Assembly: GCA_027623585.1 (NCBI GenBank)
Contig: JAQBVK010000156.1
Location: forward strand, 1-6,055
Direction of reading: 5' to 3'
Length of the DNA: 6,055 bases
Origin: Planctomycetota bacterium
Lineage (GTDB): Bacteria; Planctomycetota; UBA1135
Made by a program: the position numbers and the translations under genes. Each line of letters opens with the position of its first letter. The stretch's first letter is position 1. The notes below the pieces were generated by a model. It was not told where the DNA came from and made no database searches. It worked only from the letters and a program-made list of their open reading frames with translations. Positions 5,580 to 6,055 of the stretch are shown piece by piece.

Positions 5580-6055
5580 GTGATCCTGAATCGAAAACGC
5601 ATGGACGATCGGCTGGTTTCCTTGTGGCGGGCGCTGGGAGCGCGCACGGACTACGAGACCTGCGCGCGGCCGCGGGCCGCTCGCTTCAGCCTAGACGGCA
5701 TGCGCGGGCTGGTTGCGGCGCTTGGGCATCCGGAACGCTCCTACGCCGTGCTGCACGTCGCCGGTTCCAAGGGCAAGGGCACCCTGGCCCACGCGCTGGC
5801 GCAGGGCCTGACGCTTGCCGGTTTTCGCACCGGTCTCTACCTTTCGCCGCATCTGAGTGACTGGCGGGAACGCATCCAGGTGAATGGCGCCTTCGCGCCG
5901 GATGCGGTGCTGGCCGATGCATTGCGAGCGGTGCTTGCGCGCGCCGCCGGCGGAGAGACTTTCTTCGATCTCTTGACGGCCGCGGCCTTCGAGTCCTTCC
6001 GTCTGAGCGAGGTCCAGATCGCGGTCGTGGAAGTCGGGCTCGGTGGGCGTGCCGA
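5580..6055 (+). CDS. folC: Folylpolyglutamate synthase / dihydrofolate synthase, N-terminal part (cut by window edge)
   Basis: FolC is a cytosolic Mur-ligase-type enzyme that adds glutamate to dihydropteroate and to folates, using ATP through an acyl-phosphate intermediate. Some 158 codons are present and the gene continues past 6055. Counting from the GTG, the visible motifs are the P-loop HVAGSKGKGT (59-68), LYLSPHL (86-92), ERIQVNG (97-103), FFDLLTAAAF (128-137), and VVEVGLGGRA (149-158), which normally precedes the nucleotide-binding core. These fit FolC better than MurC-F ligases, notably the SPHL and VEVGLGGR segments. The GTG at 5580 is chosen for its upstream GAGGAG; ATG 5601 (MDDRLVSLWRAL) is the alternative and would shorten the protein by seven residues. 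The gene diverges from the Nudix gene across 53 bases. Confidence 0.93.
   Translation, partial: MILNRKRMDDRLVSLWRALGARTDYETCARPRAARFSLDGMRGLVAALGHPERSYAVLHVAGSKGKGTLAHALAQGLTLAGFRTGLYLSPHLSDWRERIQVNGAFAPDAVLADALRAVLARAAGGETFFDLLTAAAFESFRLSEVQIAVVEVGLGGRA

Overview
This is a compact, high-GC bacterial chromosome segment made almost entirely of housekeeping and metabolic genes. It has no tRNA or rRNA, no insertion sequence, no CRISPR array and no sign of phage. Seven protein-coding genes are supported; the two at the edges are cut off by the window. The organism is most likely an uncultured high-GC Gram-negative lineage. An lpxD gene implies lipid A-type acylation. The anchored protein at 1896-3230 resembles two-membrane-segment proteins I associate with Planctomycetota, but that placement is an inference from general appearance, not a search.

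Left block (1-3952, all minus strand), in transcription order: a class I glutamine amidotransferase-like hydrolase (3227-3952), an unnamed protein with two membrane segments and a large exocytoplasmic part (1896-3230), aroB for 3-dehydroquinate synthase (787-1899), and the start of carB for the carbamoyl-phosphate synthase large subunit (1-760). The first three are joined by two ATGA start/stop overlaps, and carB follows aroB after 26 bases, so the four genes look like one operon. It mixes chorismate and pyrimidine/arginine biosynthesis with an uncharacterised membrane protein and an amide hydrolase.

Right block (3953-6055): lpxD (3978-5048, plus) diverges from the hydrolase across only 25 bases. 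It converges on a small Nudix-family gene (5068-5526, minus) across 19 bases. That gene in turn diverges from folC (5580 to the window end, plus) across 53 bases that contain a short perfect inverted repeat.

The window reads mainly as ordinary core metabolism, and I see no convincing undescribed multi-gene system. The points most worth a second look are: an in-phase A AAA AAA heptamer near the end of aroB whose -1 frame stays open into the carB start; a Nudix box that has lost two of its usual glutamates; the coupled two-domain membrane protein; and the very short divergent control regions.
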